Positions 52,391 through 63,399 of a stretch of 64,000 bases of DNA are shown piece after piece. Position 1 is the first letter of the stretch, and every line of letters starts with the position of its first letter. The DNA is taken from positions 1 to 64,000 of the forward strand of contig JBQMRO010000061.1 in assembly GCA_052174475.1 (NCBI GenBank). The letters are read 5' to 3'. The notes under the pieces are model-generated. The model was not told the DNA's origin. It was given only the letters and a program-made list of their open reading frames with translations, and ran no database searches. The position numbers and the translations under genes were made by a program. Origin of the DNA: Arsenophonus sp052174475 (GTDB lineage Bacteria; Pseudomonadota; Gammaproteobacteria; Enterobacterales; Enterobacteriaceae).

Positions 52391-53338
52391 TTATTCCTTA
52401 ACATCGATATGAGTAGAGTGATTCATATGCATTGATTGATTTCTAGATGTTTTATGTTCGTTTTTGTTAGCGTCATTGCTATGATATTCATGGCTAAATT
52501 TTAATATTAGTTCTTCATAGAGGTTTGGTTTTATGCTTGAAAAATAGGTAACTGGAACATTATTTGTAGGTTTAGCTAATTGGTTAAATGCAGCCATGCT
52601 ATCTAACGTTTTTTTGGATGCTTTTACTTTTTGCATCCATTTATCAAAGATTACTAAATCAGGCGTTGCAATCACATTAAATTTCATGTCTGAAAAGCCA
52701 TGACCGTTATAGCTTGATGAAAAGCCTTTATAGATACCAGGTTTATTAGCAATTAAGTGAAGCTTCGTTTGCATACCAGCCATTGCATAAATTTGACCAC
52801 CAAGTGCGGGGATAAAAAAAGAATTCATCACTGACTCGGCTGTTACTTTAAAGTTAATTGGCACACCGATAGGAATAGCAATTTCATTAATGGTAGCGAT
52901 ATTCTCTTCTGGATAGATAAATACCCATTTCCAATCAGTAGAAATAACCTGAATAGTAATCGGTTTTTTGTCGCTTTTTAATGGTTTATAAGGATCCAAT
53001 TGATGGGTGGTTTCCCAGGTGATAACGGCAAGAATAATGATGATTATGATAGGAACTGCCCAACAAACTAACTCAATTTTACTTGAGTATGCCCAATCTG
53101 GCCGATAGGTTGCTTGTTTGTTGCTTGCTCGATATCTTCTGGCAAAGATAATAGCCATAAAAATAACTGGAATAACAACAATTAACATTAAACTAAGTGT
53201 AGTCAGTATCAATTTTTTTTGTTCTATACTAATGGTACCCTTGGGATCCATTAATACCATATTGCAACCAGTTAGCAGAAAAGAAATAGCAAGTAATAAA
53301 ATGATTCCAATGCTTCCTTTATATTTTATAAATCTCAT
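52391..53338 (-). CDS. cyoA: Cytochrome bo3 ubiquinol oxidase subunit II
   Basis: 315 residues, the same as E. coli. A lipoprotein signal peptide ends at LLTGC near residue 25 (lipobox), followed by two membrane segments and a periplasmic cupredoxin-like domain (DWKWVFIYPEENIATINEIA near 137, MNSFFIPALGGQIYAMAGMQ near 170). CuA ligands are absent, as expected for a quinol oxidase. First gene of cyoABCDE. An IS256 relic starts about 175 bases upstream, so the promoter must lie in 53339-53515. Confidence 0.96.
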   Translation of the reverse strand: MRFIKYKGSIGIILLLAISFLLTGCNMVLMDPKGTISIEQKKLILTTLSLMLIVVIPVIFMAIIFARRYRASNKQATYRPDWAYSSKIELVCWAVPIIIIIILAVITWETTHQLDPYKPLKSDKKPITIQVISTDWKWVFIYPEENIATINEIAIPIGVPINFKVTAESVMNSFFIPALGGQIYAMAGMQTKLHLIANKPGIYKGFSSSYNGHGFSDMKFNVIATPDLVIFDKWMQKVKASKKTLDSMAAFNQLAKPTNNVPVTYFSSIKPNLYEELILKFSHEYHSNDANKNEHKTSRNQSMHMNHSTHIDVKE

Positions 53339-53514
53339 TTAGCTTTCCAAAATGAAAAGATGATTATTGTTGTTTTGTTCAGTATTCATTTTACGCTAAG
53401 GTTATATTAATGTAAACAATTGTAAGGCGCATAAATATAATTCTTATCACTTTCTGTTAAAGTGATCAGATGTGAAATTAAATTCATTATATAATAGTGG
53501 TTATATTCATTTCT

Positions 53515-54900
53515 GGTATATGGAGTTTCAGAGAAAGTAGTATATCCTGATAATTGATTTCATAAATTATTTCAACAACAGATAGATGATATGTCATGAA
53601 AAGGGTATCCTACAAGTATCTGTGAAACTAAATATTATCTGTAATCCCTCCCTTGCATAAACGCGTTTGTAATAATAGCAGGTAACTGATAGGTACCCGC
53701 AGATGAAAGTGTATTTAAAGCCATGCTGCGATAACCAACTCAACGCTGCCTTTTATCAATAGGTCATATCATCGTCTGTAACAGTTATTTGCTACAACTA
53801 ACTATACAGACTTTAGGGTATTAACGATACTGAGATTAAAGTGCTTAAGATCAGAGGGATTACAGCGGTAAAACGGAATATGCTTCAACAGCTCATTGCT
53901 GTCGCCTTATTTGAAACCAGCAAAACATCGAAAGCTGCTACCATAGCTTTCTACCTACGAGCCATCTTCATCGGTAATTTTCGAAGCCTTGAGCTGCTTC
54001 TCGGTGAAAAGCATAAAGTATTCTTGCCAAGCACTATCAGCAGATTGAAACAACGATAGCTTAAAGAGCATAGGTAATGGTACTTGCGTAATTTACGCGA
54101 TACGTATTACGTTTATTTCTTGGCTGAAGGCGTATGTTATTCTGTCAGGCAAAATAATCGCCTTTACCTTCTGCTTATTATTGGTGTCACTACGCATTGA
54201 CGTAAGGGAAACTTATTGCGGTCGAAGATGCTTATCGAGAGTCAGAATCGAACTAAGAATAAATTTTCAATGGCTGGTTGAGCGCGTGGTTAATCATATC
54301 TACAATATTGTTATGAAAGACGGTGCTCTTGGTTTTTAGAATGCAACAGCAAAGATATTCTTGAGCACGCAGCATAAATGCTGTTGTGGTATGTAAAACA
54401 GCTGATGTATTGACTTCATTACCGAAAAACATTCAACCGAAAGTTAATAATGAGCTGCGAGATAGCTAGGTATGGCTAGCAGAGAACTACGATACCGCCA
54501 AAAAAACTTTTAATTCTTTCTTGCTAATCTCTTTAGCATATTCAAAGAAATGAGGAGGCTGGAAAAAGATCAAGAAAAACGATTGGAATTATATAATTCC
54601 CTTCAGTGTTCTTGGCGTCCAAGAAGAGCAATGAATCCGATTTAGTAGAGTTTTATAACAATGAGGTTACAAAATTGAATTTTGAAACTGTAGCGCTAGA
54701 AAATTAACTCTTTTATAATATTTAGCTGCTCTATTTTTTGTAGAAAATTGGAATCGGTTAAAATGGGGGAAAAGGTTTGACCTTGCTGGTAAACAACGCC
54801 CAATTTAAAAACGCAAAATAGATTTATGAAGCATCAGAGTGGAATATAGCTTGATCACCACCATGCAATAATTTTCTAATAACTCTCCTATTATTCATGA
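53515..54900 (+). mobile_element. IS256-family element relic, near full length
   Basis: The 5' leader is at 53.52-53.61 kb. A frame at 53841-54059 carries KVFLPSTISRLKQR, the block before the catalytic core. Then come LRNLRDTYYVYFLAEG, AVEDAYRESES, LTSLPKNIQPKVNNELR (family LPKSxQPKxKxxLxEI), EKDQEKRLELYNS and the 3' terminus at 54.79-54.90 kb. All domains are present in order, with multiple stops. It separates cyoA from the degraded virB cluster. Confidence 0.85.
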
Positions 54901-54939
54901 AATATGTTACTTTCATCAAAAAGTGATTTTTTCTGCACA

Positions 54940-56285
54940 TAGAAATTAATTAGGATGCCATTTAATTATGAATCGCATGAATCGCTTGAAGCAGCGATAA
55001 ATCAATTTCATAGCCAGCCTGATACGGTCATTTGAAATCTACTTGGTGACTTTTTATATCGACAATGTACAAAAAAGTACTACTGTAAATTACATAAAAT
55101 ATTTGATAATCTTCATACCTATGAAATCAATCATCTTTATTTCTCTTCTCTCGAAGAGAAACCATATTCCGTAGCAACCGCTTATTTTTATAGCTTATCA
55201 CTTTACCTGCTATTGATAAGACCGCTTTAAAAGCGTAGCAAAAAAAGATTAAAGAGGAATAAAAGTTATACTATCTGAATGAAGCATTGAGGAAGATGTC
55301 AGAAATTGAAGCGTTATTAGATATCTCCTTTTATCGTTATGTAGTAGCCAACAGGCTACTGGATTTTTTTAAAATCAATCGTTTTTATTATCAACTGGCT
55401 TTTTATAAATACTTTTTAATAGATGAATGACTAATGTTAGAATTACCTGTCGTACTCTGGATTATACGGAGATTGGATTGTTATCGCTGTTTTTTCAGTT
55501 GAATCTAGGAATATTAATCATATATGAATACTAAGTATTATTTTCACAGTTTAAAACTCAAAGAGTTTTCAGAAAAATAGCGAATAAGATGATGAATAAC
55601 ATTGCTTTATGCTCTCTATGATTAGATCATTACATAATCCTATACTTGCATGTCACGAAATGAAACGCAAAAAACCATTAAACACACGCATATCATCTTC
55701 TTATAAGCACCAATAATGTGCAGTATCACAACGTCTTAATCTTGATGTGGAACTTGATTTATTAATGTCAGAGAAAATCGTTTATGGTCACTACCATTTT
55801 TCGTTGATTATTTATGCTAATTCTCTGGAAAGTACTAGTGACTGATATTTAGGAAATCTGTAATACTATGAATAATATTAACATTACTATAATTTTCCGG
55901 CGGAATTATCATTATCGGCGGTGTATTTATGCCTAGCATCCAGGAAATTATCTTTTCACCACTCTAAAAGAAAAACTTAGTAATCAAATTTCATAAAATA
56001 GCTACGCCGCATAATTTTATTCGGTAAGCACAATAGAACAACCTTAATGAGATGTAATGCTGTTTTACGTAAGCCTATGCTGAAGGATGTATTAGCTTAA
56101 TATGCATAACGCACTTTGGCTGACAAGGATTAATTTAATGAGAAAAATTCTGCAATTACAGCACTTTATTGGAGAAATAGCTCGATAAAAACCATGCTAA
56201 TTACGTTCCTTCAAATACGCAATAAAATATGCATTACCGGAAAGTTTTTCGCCGGATACAAAAACTAAAATAACTGACAAGTGTT
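54940..56285 (+). pseudogene. virB4: virB4 pseudogene (type IV secretion ATPase), 3'-truncated
   Basis: Read across frames: LNEALRKMSEIEALL near 55.28 kb and YQLAFYKYFLI near 55.40 kb. Then ELDLLMSEKIVYGHYHFSLI then IYANSLES near 55.75-55.83 kb (family ALDxLxSGxFVxGEHHFSLxVY), NYYNFPAELSLS and SRKLSFHHS near 55.89-55.96 kb (QLPGN and SSRNFAAxSPFH), and ILFGKHNRTTLM near 56.02 kb (degraded Walker A, family LIFGPTGSGKTTLM). The ATPase core after Walker A is not readable. VirB4 energises pilus assembly and DNA transfer in conjugation-type T4SS. Confidence 0.7.
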
Positions 56286-57240
56286 TATTTAGATAAATAT
56301 CGGAGAGAAAAAATGAAAATCTAGACGCTTAAGGGTTCTATTATTATCAGGGTTAGTGATAAGTTTACTGGCTGAAATACATTTCTCTTCTACCAAAGAA
56401 ATAGAATCTTAACTTCATTAAGTAACTAATGAAGCACTACGTATCCGTAAACGTAGCAACTATCATGGAGCGTCAGGAAGCACCAATTGAGCTATCCGCT
56501 TAATATCGTTATGAACGATAAATCGGTGATTTTTATATTGGGTATTACTCGTCTCATGGAATAACTGTCGAACCGAGCTATACCAGGAAGCATATGGAAA
56601 ATGAGCTGAATATCCGGCTGTCACAGTGAGCAAAAGATAGCGATCTTAACTGAGTGTTCGATAACTATCCTGATATGTTCTATATATAAGCCACTTTGAT
56701 AACTTTGGCATCGATGAGACGGATTTTATGGATAATGACGATAAACGTACCGATATCGGTTTACTTATTTACCGCATAACCAACTTTAATTAAAAGTTGT
56801 CGTCTCTTTATTTTCATGAATAAATTCTGAAAATAGATTAGAAACTCTGTATTCAATGGTTTTACCTATAGCAAGCTAAAACTATCCATAATTAAATGGG
56901 ATGGTAGTTATCGCTACCAAATCTTCATCTGAAATTATTAAGGATAAAATTGACACTGTGATTATCGGAATACAGTGCGCGGTACACAAATTTTAACGGC
57001 TAATTCCATGTCAAGTCGGAAGTATTTTATCGATGGTATAAATTAAGCTATAAGTGTTTGATATCTTAAAAGATTAAGATTCACAATCCCGTCAACATGT
57101 TTATGTTGTAGTAAAACCCAGTTCAAGCGGAACGATATAAAATTTTTTTTCACACGTGGTATCCCCCCGGCTTTATCTTTCAAGAATAAGAAAATATATA
57201 AAATTAGTGAGCGGGGTGATGGCTATAATCTTAAAATCTT
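56286..57240. other. Unassigned segment inside the virB cluster
   Basis: At 56312 a GGAGAG-preceded ATG starts a piece reading LLLSGLVISLLAE, like a signal peptide. Later pieces include DETDFMDNDDKRTDIGLLIY near 56.72 kb and GIPPALSFKNKKIYKISERG near 57.16 kb. Stops interrupt all frames. It could be a decayed exported protein of the transfer region. I cannot name it. Confidence 0.35.
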
Positions 57241-58290
57241 TGAATCAGTTTACAGATAAGGCAGGCAACATTATGAATGAGTGAACAACTTATCTTGCTA
57301 AAGTATTTAGATATAATTAATATGTTGATGTATCCAATCTAAACAATTTAACATGGCAATGTTATCTTGCCTGCGATTCAGCTTACAAACAACAGTGGAT
57401 GGTATTCCTGTTTTAACTTGATATTAAAGTTGGGAATTCCTAGCAAGAGACTAAGGAAGATAAACAGTGACTTACAAACGATATAAGAATTATAAAGACT
57501 AGATAGCCGTTTACAAGCTGCAACTGGCGACTACGGCAGATATTTGTGATATTAGCATTTTTATTTATTAGATCAAAACCCTCAAGTTGATATTGAAAAT
57601 CTTGCCAATAGAAAAAAGTAGTGAGTAAACTTCTGTTCTCTCTGATTGTTTTCCTGATCAGTTTAACGTATTGCATGAGAAATGTAAAATTTTTAATGCA
57701 TTCAATAATGAGGCAAACTAAAAAGATATGTAAAATAACTGCAAGCAGCAGGTTATCAATAAAGTGATTCAGTTGGAGCAACCAGATAAAATACATAGCA
57801 GGTAAGTCTTATATTTAATAAAATTAACAAAGTTTTACAACCTATTGTATTATCAATAAGCTTGAAAGAATTACAGTATTTGCTGAACAGAATTCAGTTA
57901 AAATCTGTTATGGTTAACTACTGATGATATAATAGAAAATAAATACCAAATCTACAGATTTGCGCAAAATTACTTGAAGATTAGTGTATAAAACGTTGAA
58001 ATCAGTAACAGCTAAAAACTACAACAACAAATTGAATAATTTATAACCTGATTATCATCATCAAAAATATTTTTATTGAATATAATAGTTTAAAACTTTA
58101 TTTTATAGGATGTAAAGAAGAAGTAAAAATCACTAAATAGTGTAAAAGGAGATATCATTCACATGAATTAAAATTCTTTATGAGATATATAAAAAATCAG
58201 GAGATTAATCAGAAAACTATAAAAATGCAAATGAAGCTCATTATTAGTTAAATCAACTAAATGCTTTAACTGCAGACTTAAATAACTTAG
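57241..58290 (+). pseudogene. Possible virB5 pseudogene (minor pilus protein)
   Basis: Near 58.21-58.29 kb a frame reads NYKNANEAHY, then LNQLNALTADLNNLEE, like the Gln/Asn-rich coiled C-terminus of VirB5-type proteins. The position between virB4 and virB6 remnants fits. The first half is unreadable, and no diagnostic VirB5 motif is seen, so the call leans on context. Confidence 0.35.
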
Positions 58291-59180
58291 AGGAGTAATA
58301 TATATAAGTGGCTGTATTTTTATTGGTGTAAAAAATATCTAATAGAGGGATTATTGATGTTTTTTTAAAGATTAATAATGCAACGTTCTGCTTTATGATT
58401 ATGGAATTTTTAGTTGTATCAACTACAATTTATATCATGCAAAAAGAAAAGGATATCACTCACTAAAAATTTATTTGCACCAAAGAAAGTGTGTGATATG
58501 TGATATCAAACGAATATCAATTCTACTATCTTATATAGCAAATATAAATGATTATCTTAATAGCATTATCTGCCATTAATGGCATAAAAGATAGTTTAAG
58601 TATTTGGTACTATATTAGAATTACTTAATAATTTATAGAATAAGGTAAAAATCCTTGGTAAAACTTTACATGACATGATGAATTAATAGTTGTAAAAAAT
58701 GAAGAGATATACAACCATAGTTTATGGCTGCTTAGTATATTTATGTTAATGATTGTTTGTGCTTTTATATTAACAAAGTTGAGTAATAATTTTGTTATTA
58801 GATATATAACACCTCCATTCATGTTTATATTTTATATAATATACGCTTTTATACAAATGATGTTTAACGATTGGTTAAATAACATTTTTTCTGGAAAATT
58901 AAAGGTTTTATATTCTTCATTATATTTAAATATGATTATTAATCATCTTAATTCACTAATAAAAATCTACTACTTTAACATCCAAATCCAATAAAGTTGG
59001 ATTTGGTGCTCAATATTTTATTAGGGATATATGCAACTGTACTTATTTATTTTTAGAAATATTAGTAGCTTTTTTATCTGTAGTGAATGCAATAGTTTCT
59101 ATACAATTACTGTTCAAAATTAGGATAAGTGTATCTGCGTTAGCAACAAAAAATGTTATCAACCCGACGCAGGGCAAGAT
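58291..59180 (+). pseudogene. virB6: virB6 pseudogene (polytopic T4SS membrane protein)
   Basis: Hydrophobic pieces follow each other. An open stretch at 58743-58994 reads ITPPFMFIFYIIYAFIQMMF then NDWLNNI, like the VirB6/TrbL core block LAxGPLFLxxxLFxxTxxFFxxWLN. A last segment near 59.05-59.13 kb has LEILVAFLSVVNAIVS, then ISVSALA (family ends IxxIAxAL). The rest carries stops. VirB6 forms part of the inner-membrane channel. Confidence 0.6.
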
Positions 59181-59465
59181 ATAAAAAACTCAATACTCAT
59201 AATGTTGCTAGCTTTCAGATAAACCAAACATTAGCTGCGAGGCCAGGTTAAAATATGATGCGAAAAATCGAGAAAATCTGCTGTTTAGGAAATAATAGAA
59301 AAAATTAAGCGATAGAGTATACCGGAAAAAGCGCCTTCTGTTGAAGGCCACCTCTAAAGTAAAAAGGATTAAATAGGAAAACCATAAATTAAACGCATAT
59401 TTATGATAATCCATTGGATTATATCCACTCTTTACCTTTTAACTTATTTTAAAAGGTATAAAATT

Positions 59466-59610
59466 ATGACTCGCATTATCGCATTATCGCATTATCGCAT
59501 TATCGTATTATCGTATTAGCATTTTATGCGCCATTTCTAGGTATACGTGATCTCCTTGCCAGTAAAATTATGGAAAAAGAAAAGTATCTACTCCAGAGAT
59601 TATTGCGGAA
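59466..59610 (+). pseudogene. Small lipoprotein-like remnant (virB7-type?) with 8-bp repeats
   Basis: ATG at 59467 starts MTRIIALSHYR, encoded by 8-bp tandem repeats, and a shifted frame then gives ISILCAIS, reminiscent of a lipobox. Its place between virB6 and virB8 is that of the small lipoprotein VirB7. Weak, because the repeat makes the frame arbitrary. Confidence 0.3.
59471..59518 (+). repeat. 8-bp tandem repeat, six units
   Basis: Four units TCGCATTA are followed by two units TCGTATTA, head to tail. Unit length 8 is not a multiple of 3, so each gain or loss shifts the frame, as in contingency loci. It lies in the apparent signal-peptide region of the virB7-like remnant. Confidence 0.9.
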
Positions 59611-59619
59611 ATTGCTATC

Positions 59620-60310
59620 ATGAATGATCAGAAACTGATTACAGAATCAAAAATTTTAAACAACACATACTTCCCATCAACAGAAAAACAATTAAAGTTA
59701 ATTTTATTGTAAAAAAAGCAGGATCACTTGATTAATTTATTATCACTGATTGTCATAGTCATGATGACATCATAAAGCAAATCGAGATAGCAGTATACGA
59801 TGGATAATCTAGTTGAGTACGTGTGATATAGACGCATCAGAAACCCATCTCACCTCTCAGAGCAATTTTATCAGAATACGATGTCAGTCCATTAGATTAA
59901 AATTGTATGAGCATTATGTTTACATCTTCTACTTTGCAGGATGATTACGAGACGGTACAAATCTATAATAATTAAGATGTTAATAATGATTATCTGTCTC
60001 CTAGTTTGCAGACAGTGAAGAAGCCCAATAAGGTGTTTAATAATAACACTCATACGGTGTCAAATTGAGATTTTGTTGAATGTGATCACAAAATCGACAC
60101 AGCCACTGAAAATCTGAAACGATTTGCTATAAGAAAATTATCTATCAACTAGTAGGTAACAGTATAAATAATAAATATTGGAATGTTCATTACACATTCT
60201 ATTTCGATCCTGAAAAGGAAATAAATAAGGCGGAGCGAAAATTAATTCATTTACTTTTACGGTAACAATCTAGCGGCGAGATCGAAAAACTCCTAGGAGA
60301 TTATAATAAA
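59620..60310 (+). pseudogene. virB8: virB8 pseudogene (T4SS inner-membrane scaffold)
   Basis: Blocks in order: DDYETVQIYNN, DVNNDYLSPSLQT then PNKVFNNNTHTV near 59.94-60.06 kb (family LQxDYxTVQLMSS, xYxxPF, PNKVLGNxTxVxV), YWNVHYTFYFDP near 60.18 kb (HWIATxxYxYxP), and NSFTFTVTI then RRDRKTP near 60.25-60.29 kb (NPLGFxVTSYRRD). Several frames with stops. VirB8 bridges the inner-membrane complex to the VirB9/VirB10 core. Confidence 0.7.
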
Positions 60311-60469
60311 AATAGGGGTCATTGTAATGTGCGTGCTATTTAATGTGCAACTTCAATATGGGTAGGTGGGAAAATGGTTACGCAAGCTATAAGCTTGCCG
60401 TTACGATACTAGAATGCATCAAATATTTATAACTTATAAAATAAGATGATAATTAATGCTAAATCCGAT

Positions 60470-61120
60470 TTTATGAAGACGCTGGTTTTTTGACGATGAT
60501 TAGGTGATAATAGATGATATATATCCCGGATTTAATGAGGGATGGAAGCCTACACAGATGCAGACTGATATATATTCGATAAGTTGCTATTTTCAAGCTG
60601 CGCTGTATGAGAACGGTAATATGATGCAAATCATGATACCACCAACAATAAGGACTGAACTGGCATTATAACCTTTTCGTCATCACCAACAAACAATTCT
60701 AAAATATGGGAAATTAAGCGTTATTGACGATATATCGGCTGACAGTCACCTAATTTTAGGTGACTTATCGTTATTTAGAAGAAGCTAAAATAAAGCTACG
60801 AACGAAGCGGAAGCTCACCATCACGAGTGTGCGCAATAGCAGAAATTCTAGCTAGAAAAGACACTGGTCTGATCACAATCGTTAGAAATTAACTGAATTC
60901 ATACAGGCAAAGACAGTCATTATATCGCGCCTGATTTCGTTTATAACGATGAACATTTTACCTTTTTTAGCTTTTTACAAAAAGTTATTATGTCTGTTTT
61001 TATTATTCGAGAAGTCAAGAAGAGGTTATTAATAGTTTTGTTAAACAGAAAGGTTTAGCTATACTATATTTGTTATTCACAACACCACACATCGGTATGA
61101 TTAAACATGTGGAGAAGTAA
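60470..61120 (+). pseudogene. virB9: virB9 pseudogene (T4SS outer core, TrbG family)
   Basis: YNLFVITNKQF near 60.67 kb matches the VirB9 block TNLTVITNKRxY. YTGKDSHYIAPDFVYNDEHF then TFFSF near 60.90-60.97 kb matches NYxxxGDxxIAPxxVFDDGRFTYFKF. A decayed tail lies near 61.05-61.12 kb. Stops and shifts occur between blocks. VirB9 forms the outer-membrane-proximal ring with VirB7 and VirB10. Confidence 0.75.
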
Positions 61121-61177
61121 ATTTAAAATAATAAAGCCTTAAGAATATCGAAGAAAAATAAAGCGCGGAATTATAGA

Positions 61178-62375
61178 ATGAAAAAAATCGTGATTTTATC
61201 CGCACAGAATGAAGCAATATTGCGTATTTGAAGCGTGAGGCGTTGGAGAAACAAGAACAGGCCATTAAAACAGGAGCAAGAATATAAAAGTGCCATCCTA
61301 TTTAATCAACGATTAATAAACTAAAAAAAGAAAATGGTAATTCACGCTCCTTTCTTGCCATTATTGCGATGCCACTTATTTTCTTGTGTGAGTGAGTAAC
61401 TGGATCTATTGCAATTGTATCTGCCAACCTATTGAAGAAAAATAGCGTGAATTAGACGAGAAAAAAACAATATAGATTATCGTAAACGTACTAATCTCAG
61501 GAAAATAATGAAATAAAAAAGAGGAAGGCTCACAAACAAGAGAAAGCACACAGGAAATAAAATAGCGTTAAATACAATAATCCTTATCTAATACTAGTTT
61601 AAATAAAGTGCTGCTTCTAACCCGTGCAAGTAACAGTGCAACGTTACAAGTGCAGTAAAATCTGGCATTGATAAAATAACACTACTAATTTCAGGGATGA
61701 TTAAACTTATAGGGAAAGCAGTGTGATATACAAAAAGAAATATTACTCAAAGAGAAGGAAAACAAAGTAATACTTTTAAGCTCATTCCCTATAAATCTAA
61801 TTTATACATTTTAGAAAAAATTTCTATCCCTTGTTAAACGGATTAACGATTTATTTCTGATAAAGTAGAAAAACTGTGTTGCATGATTGCTAAGGATATA
61901 TGGAGTACAAGCAGCAATAGAAACTGATTAAAAAAATAGTGAGAGGACCGCGTTTTTATTATATCAATCTGGCAAACTTAAAGAGAGTAAAGAGTGCATT
62001 TTTATTATGGTAACGAAGTTAATAATGAGACAGTCTTCTTATTTCTGTATTCCTATCTAAATATCTATGTCTCTGGAGCACTTAGTAAGTCGTATGTTAA
62101 TAGTGGTTTTGTCAATCATTTCTGGAAGTGATTTGGCCAAGCCGTTAATGCTAAGGATAATTCCCAGGTATAGGCTCTTTGGAGGCGAACAAAACACCGG
62201 CAGAAAAAACACAATACTGATTACAGAGAAAGCAGCCGTTAAGAAATAGCAGAAGCTATGCTGAAAACCAGCATTAATATTCTACCAACGTTTTATAAGC
62301 GTTATGGTGAAATTATTAATCTTAATAATGGATAACATTTTGATTTTTCAAAAATCTATACGTTAAGAAGAAAAA
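61178..62375 (+). pseudogene. virB10: virB10 pseudogene (T4SS core channel protein)
   Basis: From ATG 61178 an N-terminal Lys/Glu-rich region with a membrane segment (SFLAIIAMPLIFLC near 61.35 kb) is followed by decayed periplasmic blocks. The C-terminus is plain: SGALSKSYVNSGFVNHFWK near 62.07 kb (family LGASGVSGxVDNHFWQRFG), then EIAEAMLKTSINILPTFYKR then YGEIINL near 62.25-62.33 kb (EIATEALKxTINIPPTLYKNQGDxI) and HFDFSKIYTL (DLDFSSVYxL). Length is close to a normal VirB10 (about 390 codons), with many stops. Confidence 0.85.
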
Positions 62376-62395
62376 TAACTAAAAAATATTTAACT

Positions 62396-63399
62396 ATAAT
62401 ATCATAAACTGCGTTTCTTTGGTGAATTTCTAAATATTCAGGAATTAACAGAAATTATAGTTAACCGTTCTGACGAATTATTTACTAAAGTAAACGGCTA
62501 ATGAAAGCAACATCGAATTAATTTAAGGTACGAAGATAGTTATAATTTTGCATTCTGTCTAAAAAACAGATCATGGTAATAATATTAAAAATATCAAATC
62601 GGGACTGTCTGGCACTCTGAAATCAGAGGAACGTTATTAGGTTATAATTCCTACAATCTATGAAAGATTTCATGTCTCCATCACCATCAACAAACCTTCA
62701 AAGATATAAATCCCTTATTAATTCTTATATTAATAGAGAACTCTATCATCGTGTGCACGGAACAGAGCAAGAAAAAACCTACAATGTAGTATTCATGAAG
62801 ATCTATCTTGATAGAGGGATACCCATCCTGCGGTTCATGGAAAAGTGAGTATAAGTACGCAAAACTATTCTTGTTGCTCGAATGAAAACAACACAGGTAA
62901 GATACCTTATATGAATATCTTGTTGACTATATTAGTATCCTGTATTTTTGTATCGTCACAATTAAAAATAACGGTAAAATTATGTTTTTAGAGCGAAAAA
63001 TTTTGTTCATTTATTTATTTATCTGAATTATTAGATAAAAAGGCAGCGCTGTCGTGACGCTAATAAGTCTCTTTCATTGAAATTATTATATTAACCCTAA
63101 CTTAATCTTATTAACGAAAGATCACGGCAGGGAAGCATGGAATTTTTTTAAAATTACCTGCTATGGATATGAAGGAATAGTGACCTCGATTTACGCAGAT
63201 TCAGCAAAAGAAGCTACTAATAGTTATTACCTATTGTTACGAGAATTCACAATATAGCCAACTCTACTTCACGTTTATGTTACGTGAAGTTTTAGATAGT
63301 CTGGATCTTATTGTCAGTATTTATCTTGACAAAAATATTTTGCGCATGAATGATATTTATTTTGCTAATTATATCGCAATTCATATTAGGAGAACTTAG
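62396..63399 (+). pseudogene. virB11: virB11 pseudogene (T4SS ATPase)
   Basis: Near the start LRFFGEFLNIQELTEIIVNR then SDELFTKVNG (family LxPLxxxLDxPxVTEIxINRPGELxxE). VIIPTIYERFHVSITINKPS near 62.64 kb (VQIVIPPAxxxGTVSxTIRKPS). KTILVARMKTTQ near 62.86 kb is a decayed P-loop (KNILVAGGTGSGKTT). CYGYEGIVTSIYADSAKEAT near 63.16 kb matches GHPGSITTIHADSxxxA. VLDSLDLIVSIYLDKN is near 63.29 kb. Full length in outline (about 335 codons), with many frame changes. Confidence 0.85.

Noticed and set aside
57140..57240. GIPPALSFKNKK as a second VirB9/TrbG copy
   Set aside because: A slight resemblance to the FxPxxPALFV block only. A stronger virB9 remnant is at 60.5-61.1 kb in the proper order.
58743..58994. 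83-codon open frame as an intact membrane protein
   Set aside because: It is a surviving open stretch of the virB6 remnant; sequence before and after continues the same family in other frames.
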